Source: Gordonia rhizosphera NBRC 16068 (GTDB lineage: Bacteria; Actinomycetota; Actinomycetes; Mycobacteriales; Mycobacteriaceae). Taken from it: DNA of 64,000 bases. Numbering within the stretch: position 1 is the stretch's first letter; each line of letters starts with the position of its first letter. Below are positions 35,333 through 44,579 of this stretch, one piece after another. Both the position numbers and the translations under genes were made by a program. The stretch covers positions 1 through 64,000 of the forward strand of contig NZ_BAHC01000164.1 in the NCBI RefSeq assembly GCF_000298195.1. Direction: 5' to 3'. The notes below the pieces were generated by a model. That model ran no database searches. It was not told the DNA's origin and saw nothing but the letters and a program-made list of their open reading frames with translations.

Positions 35333-38146
35333 ATGCCCACCCAGCGCAGACCATCGACACTGCGTATCGAGGTGCTCGGACCGTTGCGGCTCGTCGTCGA
35401 TGGCGAGATCGTCGACGTGCCCGGCTCCAAGCGTCGGGCCCTGCTGGTACTACTCGCGATCGCCGAAGGGGCGGTCGTACCCGTCGATGCACTCCTCGAC
35501 GCGTTGTGGCCGGCGGGGATCCCGGACACCGGACGGCAGGCGCTGCAGAACCACATCTCGCGGCTACGTGCCCAACTCGGTTCCGCCGCGGACCGGCTCG
35601 AGACGCTGCCGGGCGGGTACCGGCTGGCCCTCGAACCCGACGAGCTCGACGTCATCGCGGCCCGCACCCGGCTGGCGGCCGCGCAAACCGGGTCGCCCGG
35701 GTCTTTCGAGACACTCCGGGAGGCCTACGACCTGTGGCGCGGCCCGGAGCTTCCCGACCTCACCGAGGTGGACCAGATCGCCACCGCCGTCGAGGGATAC
35801 GCGCGGTTGCACCGCGAGATCGCCGATGCCCTGGTCGCCGTCGGGGTAACCGAGGGGCACGCCGGCCAGGTGGCCGACCTCGCCGCGTCGTCGTGGGCCG
35901 CCGATCCGCTGCGCGAACAGGCGGTTCTCGGTCACATGCGCGCACTCGCCGCCACCGGACGCGTACCCGAGGCGCTGCGCGTGGCCCGCGAGTTTCGCCG
36001 GCGACTGGCCGACGAGACCGGCCTCGACCCGTCCGCCGCACTGAGCGAGACCGAACGCGAGATCGCCGCGTCGGTCCCCGATACGGTTGGGCCGCAGATA
36101 TTCTCGGGATCTCCGAGACTGATCGGACGCGAAACCCAGATCGCCTCTGTGCGGCGAACACTGGAAACCGAGCGTCTGGTCACGATCGTCGGGCCCGGCG
36201 GCGTCGGCAAGACCAGCGTCGCGCTCGCGGTCGCGCGCGCGACCCCGAACACGACGCTGGTGTCGCTCGCCCCCATCACCGAGGCCGCCGCCATCGCGCA
36301 CACCCTGGCCGCGGCGCTGAACCTTCGCGTGGAACACGGCGACGTGCTGGCGGCATGTGTGGCCGTGCTGGGACAGCAACCCGCGACGCTGGTCATCGAC
36401 AATTGCGAGCACCTCGCCGACGCCGCCCGCGACACGGTGACCCGCATTCTCGCGGCATGCCCCGACGTGAGAGTGCTGGCGACGAGCCGCGAATCACTCG
36501 GGCTGCCGGTCGAGTTCGTCTTTCGGCTGGCACCGCTGCCGGTTCCGGCGGCCGGCGACGATCCCGCCGGATTCCCGTCGGTGGCGTTGTTTCTCGAACG
36601 CGCACAACGGGTTCGACCCGCCGCCCGACCGACGCCGGATCAACTGGCCACGGTCGCCGACATCGTCTCCCGGCTCGACGGCATGCCACTGGCGATCGAG
36701 CTCGCCGCGGGTCGGCTGTCCACGTTCTCGCTCCGCGATCTGCATGCGCGGCTGGATCGTTCGCTGGATCTCTTCGGCGGCGGGCGGTCGAGCACCGACG
36801 CGCGGCACCGTACGCTGCGCGCCACCATCGAATGGTCCTATCGGCTGCTGTCCGACGACGAGCAGGCGCTGTTCCGGAGTCTGTCAGTATTTCCCGATGG
36901 CGTCGACCTCGACACCGCCGAGCGAGTCGCCGCCGAACTGAACCTGGCCACCGAGCCCGGCGAGGCGCTGGCCCGGCTCGTCGACGCGTCCATGGTCGAC
37001 GCGTCGTTCCGCGGCGCCACCCGGTACCGCATGCTCGAGACGCTGCGCGCGTTCGGCCTCGATCGGCTCGCGGCCGCCGGCGAACAGGCTGCGGCGACGG
37101 ATCGGATGCTGAGCTGGGCGTCCGCTCTCGCCGACCGGATCGGCACAGGTATGGAATCGGTGGCCGAGGCCGACGCCGACACGTTGCTGCGCCGGGAGAT
37201 GCCGAACCTGCGAGCGGCGTGGCGCTCGGCACGCACCGTCGGGGCGGTCGATGTCACGGCCGCCATCGTCCTGGGCCTGTACAACGCGATCGCCTACCGG
37301 GATCTGATCGAGATCCGGCACTGGGCCGAGGAACTCGCCGCGGACCCGGCCCTGGCCGGCCACGCCCGCGCGGGGGCGGTGTTCGCGATGGCCGGCGAGG
37401 CCTGGTATCACGACGGTGATTACCGGCAGGCCGAACGCCTGGCAGGTGTGGGACTGGACCTGGCCGACGGGCCCGACCGGTGGTACGGACTGTCGGTGCT
37501 GTCGGTGGCCGACCTCGCCCGCGGTGAGTGGGATCGGTGCGTCGACCACTCCCTGGCCGCGGCCGAGCTGGCACCACAGCGCGACAATCTCGGCATCGCT
37601 GCCCTGGCCCGCGTGTACGCGGGCGATGTGGCGACGGCGCGCGACCTCAATGCGCGCGGGTCGGCGGCTGCGGTGTCGCCGTCGATGCGGTCATGGGCGG
37701 CCTACGTGGACGGGGAGATCGAGAACATCGCCGGCGACGCCGCGGCCGCCGAGCGCCACTATCTTCGGGCGATCGACCTGGCACACGAATCCGGTGCGAC
37801 ATTCTTCGCGGGGGTGGCGACGGTCGGGCTATTGACCGCGCGGACTGCGGCCGGGCGATTCGACGAGGCACTACGTGGGTACCGCGAGGTGCTCGACTAC
37901 TTCACCCGGACGGGCAACTGGACCCATCAGTGGACCGCGCTGCGCAACCTCGCGATGCTGTTGCGCCGGCTTGGTGACGACGACACCGCGGCACTCATCG
38001 ACACCGCCGCCGACCACGCCCCCGACGCACCGGCCCTCGCAGGTGCGTCGGCGGGCGCCGGCGCCGACGATGGCGCCGCGGCCGGCCGCGCTGAGGTGCT
38101 GGGCGCCGCGCGCGAGGCCATCGACCGGCACCTCACGCAGCGGTGA
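35333..38146 (+). CDS. SARP/BTAD-type transcriptional regulator with NB-ARC ATPase and helical repeats
   Basis: 937 residues. The N-terminal winged helix (LRIEVLGPLRLVVDGE, then NHISRLRAQLG) is followed by the BTAD domain to about residue 245. The P-loop GPGGVGKT is at residues 287-294, with LVIDNCEHLADAARD as Walker B, and the tail is TPR-like. The architecture is the same as that of the gene at the left edge of the window, and both are divergent from a methyltransferase gene. Its 3' end overlaps the PIG-L gene by 14 bp, tail to tail. Targets are unknown; the methyltransferase is the obvious candidate. Confidence 0.92.
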   Translation: MPTQRRPSTLRIEVLGPLRLVVDGEIVDVPGSKRRALLVLLAIAEGAVVPVDALLDALWPAGIPDTGRQALQNHISRLRAQLGSAADRLETLPGGYRLALEPDELDVIAARTRLAAAQTGSPGSFETLREAYDLWRGPELPDLTEVDQIATAVEGYARLHREIADALVAVGVTEGHAGQVADLAASSWAADPLREQAVLGHMRALAATGRVPEALRVAREFRRRLADETGLDPSAALSETEREIAASVPDTVGPQIFSGSPRLIGRETQIASVRRTLETERLVTIVGPGGVGKTSVALAVARATPNTTLVSLAPITEAAAIAHTLAAALNLRVEHGDVLAACVAVLGQQPATLVIDNCEHLADAARDTVTRILAACPDVRVLATSRESLGLPVEFVFRLAPLPVPAAGDDPAGFPSVALFLERAQRVRPAARPTPDQLATVADIVSRLDGMPLAIELAAGRLSTFSLRDLHARLDRSLDLFGGGRSSTDARHRTLRATIEWSYRLLSDDEQALFRSLSVFPDGVDLDTAERVAAELNLATEPGEALARLVDASMVDASFRGATRYRMLETLRAFGLDRLAAAGEQAAATDRMLSWASALADRIGTGMESVAEADADTLLRREMPNLRAAWRSARTVGAVDVTAAIVLGLYNAIAYRDLIEIRHWAEELAADPALAGHARAGAVFAMAGEAWYHDGDYRQAERLAGVGLDLADGPDRWYGLSVLSVADLARGEWDRCVDHSLAAAELAPQRDNLGIAALARVYAGDVATARDLNARGSAAAVSPSMRSWAAYVDGEIENIAGDAAAAERHYLRAIDLAHESGATFFAGVATVGLLTARTAAGRFDEALRGYREVLDYFTRTGNWTHQWTALRNLAMLLRRLGDDDTAALIDTAADHAPDAPALAGASAGAGADDGAAAGRAEVLGAAREAIDRHLTQR

Positions 38147-38873
38147 TCCGGCGACGACGGCCGACGAACGATTCGTCGGCCACCCACGCGGTGTAGGTCG
38201 CCACGCCCATCGCGGCGATCAGCGGCGCGGTCTGGGATTCCTGTGCCGCGAGCGCACGGACCTTGCGTGCCGCCGTGGGCGGGTCCAGAACCAGGTCGAG
38301 GGCGAGCCGCTCGGGCGGGGTGGTGACCGGAAGTCCGGGTGGGTAGATCCCAAGGCTGTCGTTGAGCTCACGCCAGGCGGCCACCCGACGCAGTGCGGAG
38401 GTCGGCTGCAAGATGCGAGCGCCGGCCGGCGCGGCACGATCGAATGCCGTTGTGGCCCAAGCCGACACCATCCGGTGGTCGGGATGTCCGGTCACCCCGT
38501 CCGGCCCGAAGGTGATCACGGTGTCCGGCCGCACGTCGTCGATGATCTCGGACAGCCGGCCGATCGTGGCCGCATGGTCGGCGGTCGCGCATTCCCCGTC
38601 GGCGTGGTCGAGCCAGACGTGTTCGGCAACCCCGAGGATCTCGAGGCTCGCCGCCAGTTCCTCGGTACGCGTGCGAGCAAGCCTGGCCGGTGGCCAGGTG
38701 TCCGGGTCGTCGGTGCCCAGTTCTCCCCGGGTCGCCGTGACACAGACGACGCGTGAGCCCTGATCGCGCGCCAGTGCCATCAGACCACCGGACAGATACG
38801 CCTCGTCGTCGGGATGCGCCCAGATCCCCAAGATCGTGCCGAGTTCTGCCACGGTGGCGGTTTGCTCGATCAT
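38133..38873 (-). CDS. PIG-L (LmbE-like) family deacetylase
   Basis: 246 residues. The zinc-binding motif AHPDDE is near residue 20 and the second motif GHPDH follows FGPDGVT, as in MshB/Mca-type N-acetylglucosaminyl deacetylases. The TATRGELGTD stretch is also typical. It hydrolyses an N-acetyl group or a thiol-sugar amide; whether it serves mycothiol, conjugate breakdown or another GlcNAc derivative cannot be decided here. Confidence 0.9.
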   Translation of the reverse strand: MIEQTATVAELGTILGIWAHPDDEAYLSGGLMALARDQGSRVVCVTATRGELGTDDPDTWPPARLARTRTEELAASLEILGVAEHVWLDHADGECATADHAATIGRLSEIIDDVRPDTVITFGPDGVTGHPDHRMVSAWATTAFDRAAPAGARILQPTSALRRVAAWRELNDSLGIYPPGLPVTTPPERLALDLVLDPPTAARKVRALAAQESQTAPLIAAMGVATYTAWVADESFVGRRRRITAA

Positions 38874-38956
38874 GATGTCCTCCTCGCTCGTCGGGATCCC
38901 CCTGATCGTCGAGGACCGGACTCGCGGCCGGCTAACGTGACGCTGTCACGGCCGGT

Positions 38957-39566
38957 TCAGTCGTCCGGGTTGTGGCGTGCCGACGGGATGAGCCGCAGCT
39001 GCGGTGGTCGCAGCGCCGCACCCATCTTCGCCCGGGCGGCGAATGCCCGCAACGCCCGCCGATCGGAATCGCTGACCTCCACGCCGAGCAGATCCCGCGC
39101 CCGTTCGTGCAGCATGGCGCGGATCGCGGGGGTGGGGACCTTGCCGGGCAGCCAGGTCCGCGGTTGCACGGCCTCGTCACGCAGCGCCTGCGCCTCTGGC
39201 GACACCTCGAGCCGGGTCGCGCAGAAGTCGTCGAAGTACTCGTCGAACTCGCCACGCGTGCGCGGCATCCGACGATCCGAGATGCCGTATTTCGAATACC
39301 AGCGGCAGCATTCGAGGTAGAGCTCGCAGATCCCGGTTGCTGTAGGCAACGTACACCATCTGGGAGACCGCGCGGCTCTTGTGCACCCACAGTCCACCGG
39401 GTACGTGGGAGACCAGGCTCGCCGCGTTGCTCGGGTGCAGGATCTGCAGACTGATCGCCCGCGGCAGCGCGTAGGCGAACCGCCGATCACCGAGGTAGCG
39501 ATACACCATCGGCATCTCGACCCGACGCCGCGTATCCCTCTGGGCCATAGTCGCTTCCGCGGACAC
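38957..39566 (-). pseudogene. DUF2236/MpaB-family oxygenase gene, broken by internal deletion and frameshift
   Basis: Two pieces of one protein lie in different frames. The N-terminal piece (from GTG 39566) reads MVYRYLGDRRFAYALPRAI, HPSNAASLVSH and VYVAYSNRDL. The C-terminal piece, up to 38957, begins ELYLECCRWYSKYGISDRR and ends PPQLRLIPSARHNPDD. They meet near 39335. Together they give about 208 residues, short of the usual 270-300, and the middle segment that carries the conserved YHALDPE-like and HAT-like motifs is missing. I read this as a deletion that also changed frame. Confidence 0.75.
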
Positions 39567-39705
39567 GCCTCCCCCTCGCTCATCCTCCGGCGGGTCCGGC
39601 GGCCCCCGAACACCGCCGGACTCGCCGACCCCGGCAATTCTGAGAACGCCGGTTGTCAGTCCAGGCTGTCATGGTAGCGGTCGGGCGCATAGGGACCATC
39701 GACCC

Positions 39706-39765
39706 GTCCTCAGATGAACAGCCGTCAGATCAACAACCGTCAGATGAACAGCCGTCAGATGAACA
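39706..39765. repeat. Four tandem 15-bp repeats across the stop codon of the CoA-disulfide reductase fusion
   Basis: Units at 39706-39720, 39721-39735, 39736-39750 and 39751-39765 have the consensus GCCGTCAGATGAACA. Because 15 is a multiple of three, each unit repeats the gene's own CTG-TTC-ATC-TGA end in frame, giving a row of four TGA codons. Confidence 0.9.
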
Positions 39766-42247
39766 GGGTGCTGCTCGAATCCTGCGAATCGCCGAGCATC
39801 GTCGCGACACCACCGAATTCGACCCCGTCGATGAGATCGGACTCGGCGATACCGAGCAGTTCCATGGTCATCGTGCAGCCGATGAGGCGTGCTCCACCCT
39901 CCTGTGCCGAGGCGATCAGTTCGGGCAGGGTGGGAACGCCGTGGTCGCTCATCACCTTCTTGATCATGCCCGCGCCGGCGCCGCCGAAGTTCATCGTCGA
40001 CAGCGGCAGGTGTCCCGCACCCGACGGCATCATCATCGACATCATCCGTTCCATCGCCGACTTGTCGCGCGACGGTGCGTCCTCGCGCTTCAGCGCGTTG
40101 AGGCCCCAGAAGGTGAAGAAGATCGACACGTCCTGACCCATCGACAACGCGCCGTTGGCGATGATGAAGGCGGCGACGAGCTTGTCGAGGTCGCCCGAGA
40201 ACACCACCATCGTCGTCTTGTCCTTCACCGGCCCCGACGGGACGGTGGCCACGCCGGCGCCACCCTTGCGCATGGTCGCGACGTAGCCCGGCCCCTCGGG
40301 CTCGATGTCCACCAGGCGGTGACCGTTCTTGGAGGCCCACGCGGGCGCGTCGAGGGCGAATCCCGGGTCGGACACGGTCACCCGCACCTCGTCGCCGACC
40401 TCGATGTCCTCCATCGCCTTGGACAGCTTCATGATCGGCCCCGGGCAGGCCAGACCCGTGCAGTCCAGGTTGATGAGTGTGCCGGTCGCCTCAGCCGGCG
40501 CGGCTGCGATCGAGGCGGCCTCGGCGTAGGACTCCATCGGCGGCATCGCCTCGTAGGTGTCCTCGGGCTTCTCGTGCACCGCCTTGAAGGTGGTCGAACC
40601 GCCGGAGAGGGTCGCGACGTCGGTGAAGCCGGACTGCACGAGCACGCGATGGGCCAGGTAGGAGCGGAACCCGACCGCGCAGTACAGCCGCAGCGGCTGC
40701 GCGCGGTCCCATTCCCCTGCCTCGATGGTCTTGCGCAGCGTCGGCAGTGGGACGTTCACCGCCCCGGGGATGTGCCAGATGTCGTATTCCTCGGGGGTGC
40801 GGACGTCGACGAGGGCGGCACCCTCGGTCGCCGCCGGGAAGTCCTCGGCGTACCAAAGGGTCAGATCTCCGCGCAGCACGTTGGAGGCGACGAACCCGGC
40901 CATGTTGATCGGGTCCTTCGCCGACCCGAACGGCGGTGCGTAGGCCAGTTCCTGATGTTCGAGGTCGTAGACGGTCATCTGTTGGCGAATCGCCATGGCC
41001 ATCAGGTCCAGGCGCTTGTCGATGCCGTCGAAGCCGCAGGCCTGCGCGCCGAGAAGGCGGCCGTCGTCGGGCGCGAAGAGCACCTTGAGGTGCATCATCG
41101 CGGTGCCCGGGTAGTAGCCGGCGTGGCCCGAGGGGTGGACATGGGCCGCCTTGTAGGCGACCCCCGCGGCCTTGAGCTGCCGCTCGGTGGCGCCGGTGCC
41201 ACCGGCGACCATGTCGAACACCTTGACGATCGAGGTGCCCTGAGTGGAGAGGTATTCGGTCTCGCGGCCGCAGATGTTCTCCGCGGCAACCCGGGCCTCG
41301 CGGTTCGCGGGTCCGGCCAGCGGCGACAGGTAACTCCCGGGCAGGACCGTGTGCGGGGTCTCGACGGCGTCGCCGGCCGCCCAGATGTCGGGGTCGGAGG
41401 TGCGCATGTGCGTGTCGACCGCGATACCGCCGTGCTCGCCGAGGGCGAGTCCGGCCTCCGTCGCCAGCTTGGTGTCCGGTCGCACCCCGGCGGCCAGCAC
41501 CACGAGATCGGCGGGCAGGGTCGTGCCGCTCTTGAGTTCGACGCTGACCCGCTCGTCGGGCAGCGGCGCGAATGCCGCCGCCGCGGTGGACAGGTGCACG
41601 TGGATGCCCCGCCCGCGCAGATGCTGCTCGACGGGAATGGACATGTCGCGGTCCACCGGCGGGAGGATCTGATCGGCCATCTCCACCACATCCACCGTGA
41701 CGCCGCGGTGGTGCAGGTTCTCGGCCATCTCCAGCCCGATGTAGCCGGCGCCGATGACCACGGCGTGGACCGGGTCGCGTCGTCCGGCCTTTTGCTTGGC
41801 CAGCGCACCGTCCAACCGCGCCTTGATGCGGTCCATGTCACCGATGCGGCGCAGCACGTCGATGGCCGGGTGATCGATCCCCGGAAGCGGCGGACGAACC
41901 GGTGAGGCACCGGGGCACAGCGCGAGCTTGCCGTAGCTCTCGGTGTACTCGGTTCCGGTGTCGACCTCGCGCACCGAGATGGTGTGCGCCGCCGGGTCGA
42001 TCGCGATCACCTCGGTCGCGATGCGAACGTCGATGTTGAGCGACTCACGCAGGCTCTGCGGGGTCTGCAGCAGCAGGCGGTCGCGCTCGGCGATGACCTC
42101 GCCGACGTGGTAGGGCAGACCGCAGTTGGCGAACGAGACGTGGTGGCCCCGCTCGAAGACGATGATCTCGGCGGACTCGTCGAGACGACGAGCCCTCGCC
42201 GCGACCGACGCTCCGGCGGCCACGCCGCCGACGACAACGAGTTTCAT
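39755..42247 (-). CDS. CoA-disulfide reductase/rhodanese/TusA/DsrE four-domain fusion
   Basis: 830 residues from the ATG at 42247. Residues 1 to about 450 form an FAD/NAD(P) pyridine-nucleotide disulfide reductase with VVVGGVAAGASVAARAR and the active Cys42 in FANCGLPY; the C-terminal dimer part has HPSGHAGYYPG. A rhodanese domain follows, with Cys523 in LYCAVGFRS. Then comes a TusA domain with Cys601 in LACPGPIMKL, and a DsrE-like domain with Cys791 in LIGCTMTMELLG. The order suggests that persulfide sulfur is passed along Cys523, Cys601 and Cys791 and reduced at the flavin. An upstream extension of 24 codons is not supported. Confidence 0.93.
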   Translation of the reverse strand: MKLVVVGGVAAGASVAARARRLDESAEIIVFERGHHVSFANCGLPYHVGEVIAERDRLLLQTPQSLRESLNIDVRIATEVIAIDPAAHTISVREVDTGTEYTESYGKLALCPGASPVRPPLPGIDHPAIDVLRRIGDMDRIKARLDGALAKQKAGRRDPVHAVVIGAGYIGLEMAENLHHRGVTVDVVEMADQILPPVDRDMSIPVEQHLRGRGIHVHLSTAAAAFAPLPDERVSVELKSGTTLPADLVVLAAGVRPDTKLATEAGLALGEHGGIAVDTHMRTSDPDIWAAGDAVETPHTVLPGSYLSPLAGPANREARVAAENICGRETEYLSTQGTSIVKVFDMVAGGTGATERQLKAAGVAYKAAHVHPSGHAGYYPGTAMMHLKVLFAPDDGRLLGAQACGFDGIDKRLDLMAMAIRQQMTVYDLEHQELAYAPPFGSAKDPINMAGFVASNVLRGDLTLWYAEDFPAATEGAALVDVRTPEEYDIWHIPGAVNVPLPTLRKTIEAGEWDRAQPLRLYCAVGFRSYLAHRVLVQSGFTDVATLSGGSTTFKAVHEKPEDTYEAMPPMESYAEAASIAAAPAEATGTLINLDCTGLACPGPIMKLSKAMEDIEVGDEVRVTVSDPGFALDAPAWASKNGHRLVDIEPEGPGYVATMRKGGAGVATVPSGPVKDKTTMVVFSGDLDKLVAAFIIANGALSMGQDVSIFFTFWGLNALKREDAPSRDKSAMERMMSMMMPSGAGHLPLSTMNFGGAGAGMIKKVMSDHGVPTLPELIASAQEGGARLIGCTMTMELLGIAESDLIDGVEFGGVATMLGDSQDSSSTLFI

Positions 42248-42368
42248 GACGAACTCCCGAATCGGACATACAAGTGTGGGCCCGAGCCTAGAACGATTCG
42301 TGGCCACCCACCCGGCCAATCGGTGTCTTGTACCGAATGTTCACTTGTGAAATCGATAATCTCGTCCC

Positions 42369-43001
42369 ATGACGTTCCAGGGATTTCCCGAGGCGGCGCT
42401 CGATTTCTACGACGATCTGGAGATCGACAATTCCAAGGTGTTCTGGGAGGCGCACAAAGACCTCTACCGCACCGCTGTTGCCGAGCCGATGGCCGAACTC
42501 ACCGACGCGCTGGCCGACGAGTTCGGCGCCGCGAAGATCTTTCGTCCTTACCGCGATGTGCGTTTTTCCAAGGACAAGACGCCCTACAAGACCCATCAGG
42601 GTGCCTACGTCGCGGTCGCCCCGGCGACCGGCTACTACGTCCAGATCGGCGCGCCCGGGGTGCGGGTCGGGGCCGGGTTCTACGACGCTTCCGCCGAACG
42701 CCTCACCGCGATCCGCCAGGCCATCGACGAACAGCTCCATGGCGCCGAACTCGTGCGGATCATCGATGTTCTCGAGGCCGCGGGCTGGGAGATCGGCGGC
42801 GAGAGGCTCAAGACCGCTCCGCGCGGCTGGCCCGCCGACCACCCGCGGATCGGGTTGCTCCGGCACAAGTCCCTGACCGTGATGCGCGACTATGGCTTCG
42901 ACGAGGTCATCCACTCCCCCGAACTCGTGGACAAGATCAGGACGGACTGGCGCGAGACGACTCCGCTCGTCGACTGGGTCGTCCGGCACGGCGGGGCCTA
43001 G
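42369..43001 (+). CDS. DUF2461 family protein
   Basis: 210 residues. Family features are FYDDLEIDNSKVFWEAHK near the N-terminus, FRPYRDVRFSKDKTPYKTHQG, and the C-terminal LKTAPRGWPADHPRIGLLRHKSL. This matches the DUF2461/TIGR02453 pattern, whose biochemical role is unknown. It is divergent from the sulfur fusion gene and overlaps the HD-GYP gene by 4 bp, tail to tail. Confidence 0.92.
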   Translation: MTFQGFPEAALDFYDDLEIDNSKVFWEAHKDLYRTAVAEPMAELTDALADEFGAAKIFRPYRDVRFSKDKTPYKTHQGAYVAVAPATGYYVQIGAPGVRVGAGFYDASAERLTAIRQAIDEQLHGAELVRIIDVLEAAGWEIGGERLKTAPRGWPADHPRIGLLRHKSLTVMRDYGFDEVIHSPELVDKIRTDWRETTPLVDWVVRHGGA

Positions 43002-44566
43002 TCGGGCGGACCGGCCAGACCGTTCTGCAGCGCGTACAGGCTTGCACCCACCCGGTTGGAGGCGCCGATCTTGGTGTAGGTCCGTTCGACGTGATTGCGG
43101 ACGGTCTTCTCGCTCAACACCAGCCGCTCGGCGATCTCCCGGTTGGACAGGCCGCGTGCGACGAGGCCGAGGATTTCGGTCTCACGCGGTGTCAAGGTGT
43201 CGTCGCGGTGCATCCGCGACCGGGCGTGTCCGGCAGCAGTGAGCACCGCCGCGACGCAATCGCCGTCGAGGGCGCCACGTTGGGCGCGCCGGCGCAACCG
43301 GGCCGCGGCATCCTCCGCAGACATCGGCTCCCGGTACGGGCGCGGTTCGAGCGCCGACTGGTAGGCGACGGCAGCGGCCAGCAATCTCTCGGATCGCCCC
43401 AGCGCCGCACCGCCGATACCGAGCGGATAGCCGGTGCCGTCGACGTGCTCGTGGTGGGCGCGCGCGATCGCCGCGATGGTGCCCAGGCCGGAGATGCGAG
43501 TCAGGACCCGGTCGGTCAGGTACGGATGCATCCGGACCCGCTCCCATTCGGCACCGGTGAGCTCGGCCGGCTTCGACCAGATCTGGTTGGAGACCCCGAG
43601 GCGCCCCACGTCGTGGACGAAGCCGGCCCGGCGGATCGCATCGGTGTCGGCCGCCGAGAGGCCGACTTGTCGGGCGGCGGAGTCGGCCAGCTTCGCCACC
43701 GATCGCGAATGGCCCAGCGCAAAGGGACATTTGAGGTCGACGAAATCCCCGATCGCGGTCAGCAGGACGTCGAGTCCGGCGCCGTCGAGTCGGATCTCCG
43801 CATCGGGTGCGAGGTCCAGCGCCTGTTGCCACGGGTCGTCGTCGGGAGCCGGGAAGAGGTCGGCGCAGTGGGCGCAGAATGCGTCGACGACCGCCGGGTC
43901 GAAGTGTCCGCCCCGCCGGCTGCGGACCATCGCCATCGCACCGTCGGCGCCGTAGAGACGTTCGTGTACCTCGGCCATGTCGGCCAGTTGGGCCACCCGC
44001 ATCTCGATCGGGATGGCGTCGCCGGCGGCACCCGTCGGCAACCCGCCACCGTCGTAACGCTCGAAGGTGAAGGCGATCGCCTGTTCGACATCGGGGCCGA
44101 GACCGATGTGACGGGCCAGCGCGGCAGCCGACAGGCAATGCGAATGCACCAGAGTGGCGATGTTCCCGCGCGCGTCCCGGAACAACGCCGACATCGTCTT
44201 CACCCGCTGTCCCACCGGCTCTCCCCGACCGACGTTGCCGAGGAGGAAACGGAGGTAGGGCAGTCCCGACCAGTCGACGAGGTAGGAATCCCGCCGGACC
44301 GCGATGTCGTCACCGAACCACCGGGCGTATTCCTGGGAATCGGCGTGACATCCGATCCACATCACCAGGGTCGCGTAGTAGATGGTGGCGCGTTGCTCCC
44401 GTGCGAGACCCAGACGATCCGCGAGCCTGCACGCGACGACTGCCGACCGCAGCATGTGCTCGGCCGGCTGACCCAACCCCAGATCGATGGCGATGGACAG
44501 CCCGGCCAAGACCTCCACGCGTCGCGGCAGCGGGGGTGACCCGGTCATCGGTCCATTGTCGCGCAT
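42998..44566 (-). CDS. HD-GYP-type phosphohydrolase fused to a LuxR-type DNA-binding domain
   Basis: 522 residues from the ATG at 44566; an ATG at 44548 is also possible. The N-terminal half looks like a degenerate HD-GYP unit (HSHCLSAAALARHIG, FERYDGGGLPTGAAG). The second half has intact features: FVHDVGRLGVSNQIW, MHPYLTDRVL and HHEHVDGTGYPLGIGG. The C-terminus is a LuxR helix-turn-helix, LTPRETEILGLVARGLSNREI. The expected activity is cyclic-dinucleotide or other phosphohydrolase sensing linked directly to DNA binding. The ligand and targets are unknown. Confidence 0.88.
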   Translation of the reverse strand: MRDNGPMTGSPPLPRRVEVLAGLSIAIDLGLGQPAEHMLRSAVVACRLADRLGLAREQRATIYYATLVMWIGCHADSQEYARWFGDDIAVRRDSYLVDWSGLPYLRFLLGNVGRGEPVGQRVKTMSALFRDARGNIATLVHSHCLSAAALARHIGLGPDVEQAIAFTFERYDGGGLPTGAAGDAIPIEMRVAQLADMAEVHERLYGADGAMAMVRSRRGGHFDPAVVDAFCAHCADLFPAPDDDPWQQALDLAPDAEIRLDGAGLDVLLTAIGDFVDLKCPFALGHSRSVAKLADSAARQVGLSAADTDAIRRAGFVHDVGRLGVSNQIWSKPAELTGAEWERVRMHPYLTDRVLTRISGLGTIAAIARAHHEHVDGTGYPLGIGGAALGRSERLLAAAVAYQSALEPRPYREPMSAEDAAARLRRRAQRGALDGDCVAAVLTAAGHARSRMHRDDTLTPRETEILGLVARGLSNREIAERLVLSEKTVRNHVERTYTKIGASNRVGASLYALQNGLAGPPD

Positions 44567-44579
44567 CACCGCGACCCCA

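Noticed and set aside
35062-37419. A 785-codon plus-strand frame within the second SARP regulator
   Set aside because: It is in another frame of the same strand, extremely Arg-rich, and the regulator frame has clear domains.
39706-39765. Short tandem repeats as a possible CRISPR or att site
   Set aside because: Units of 15 bp with no spacers and no integrase nearby; explained as slippage at the stop codon.
39653-41905. A 750-codon open frame on the plus strand opposite the sulfur-transfer fusion gene
   Set aside because: It is the antisense shadow of a well-supported gene; high GC third positions remove stops from the opposite strand. Its translation is His/Arg/Val-rich with no domain.
41984-44539. 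An 851-codon plus-strand frame spanning three genes
   Set aside because: It runs antisense through the HD-GYP gene and in another frame through DUF2461, with no family resemblance.
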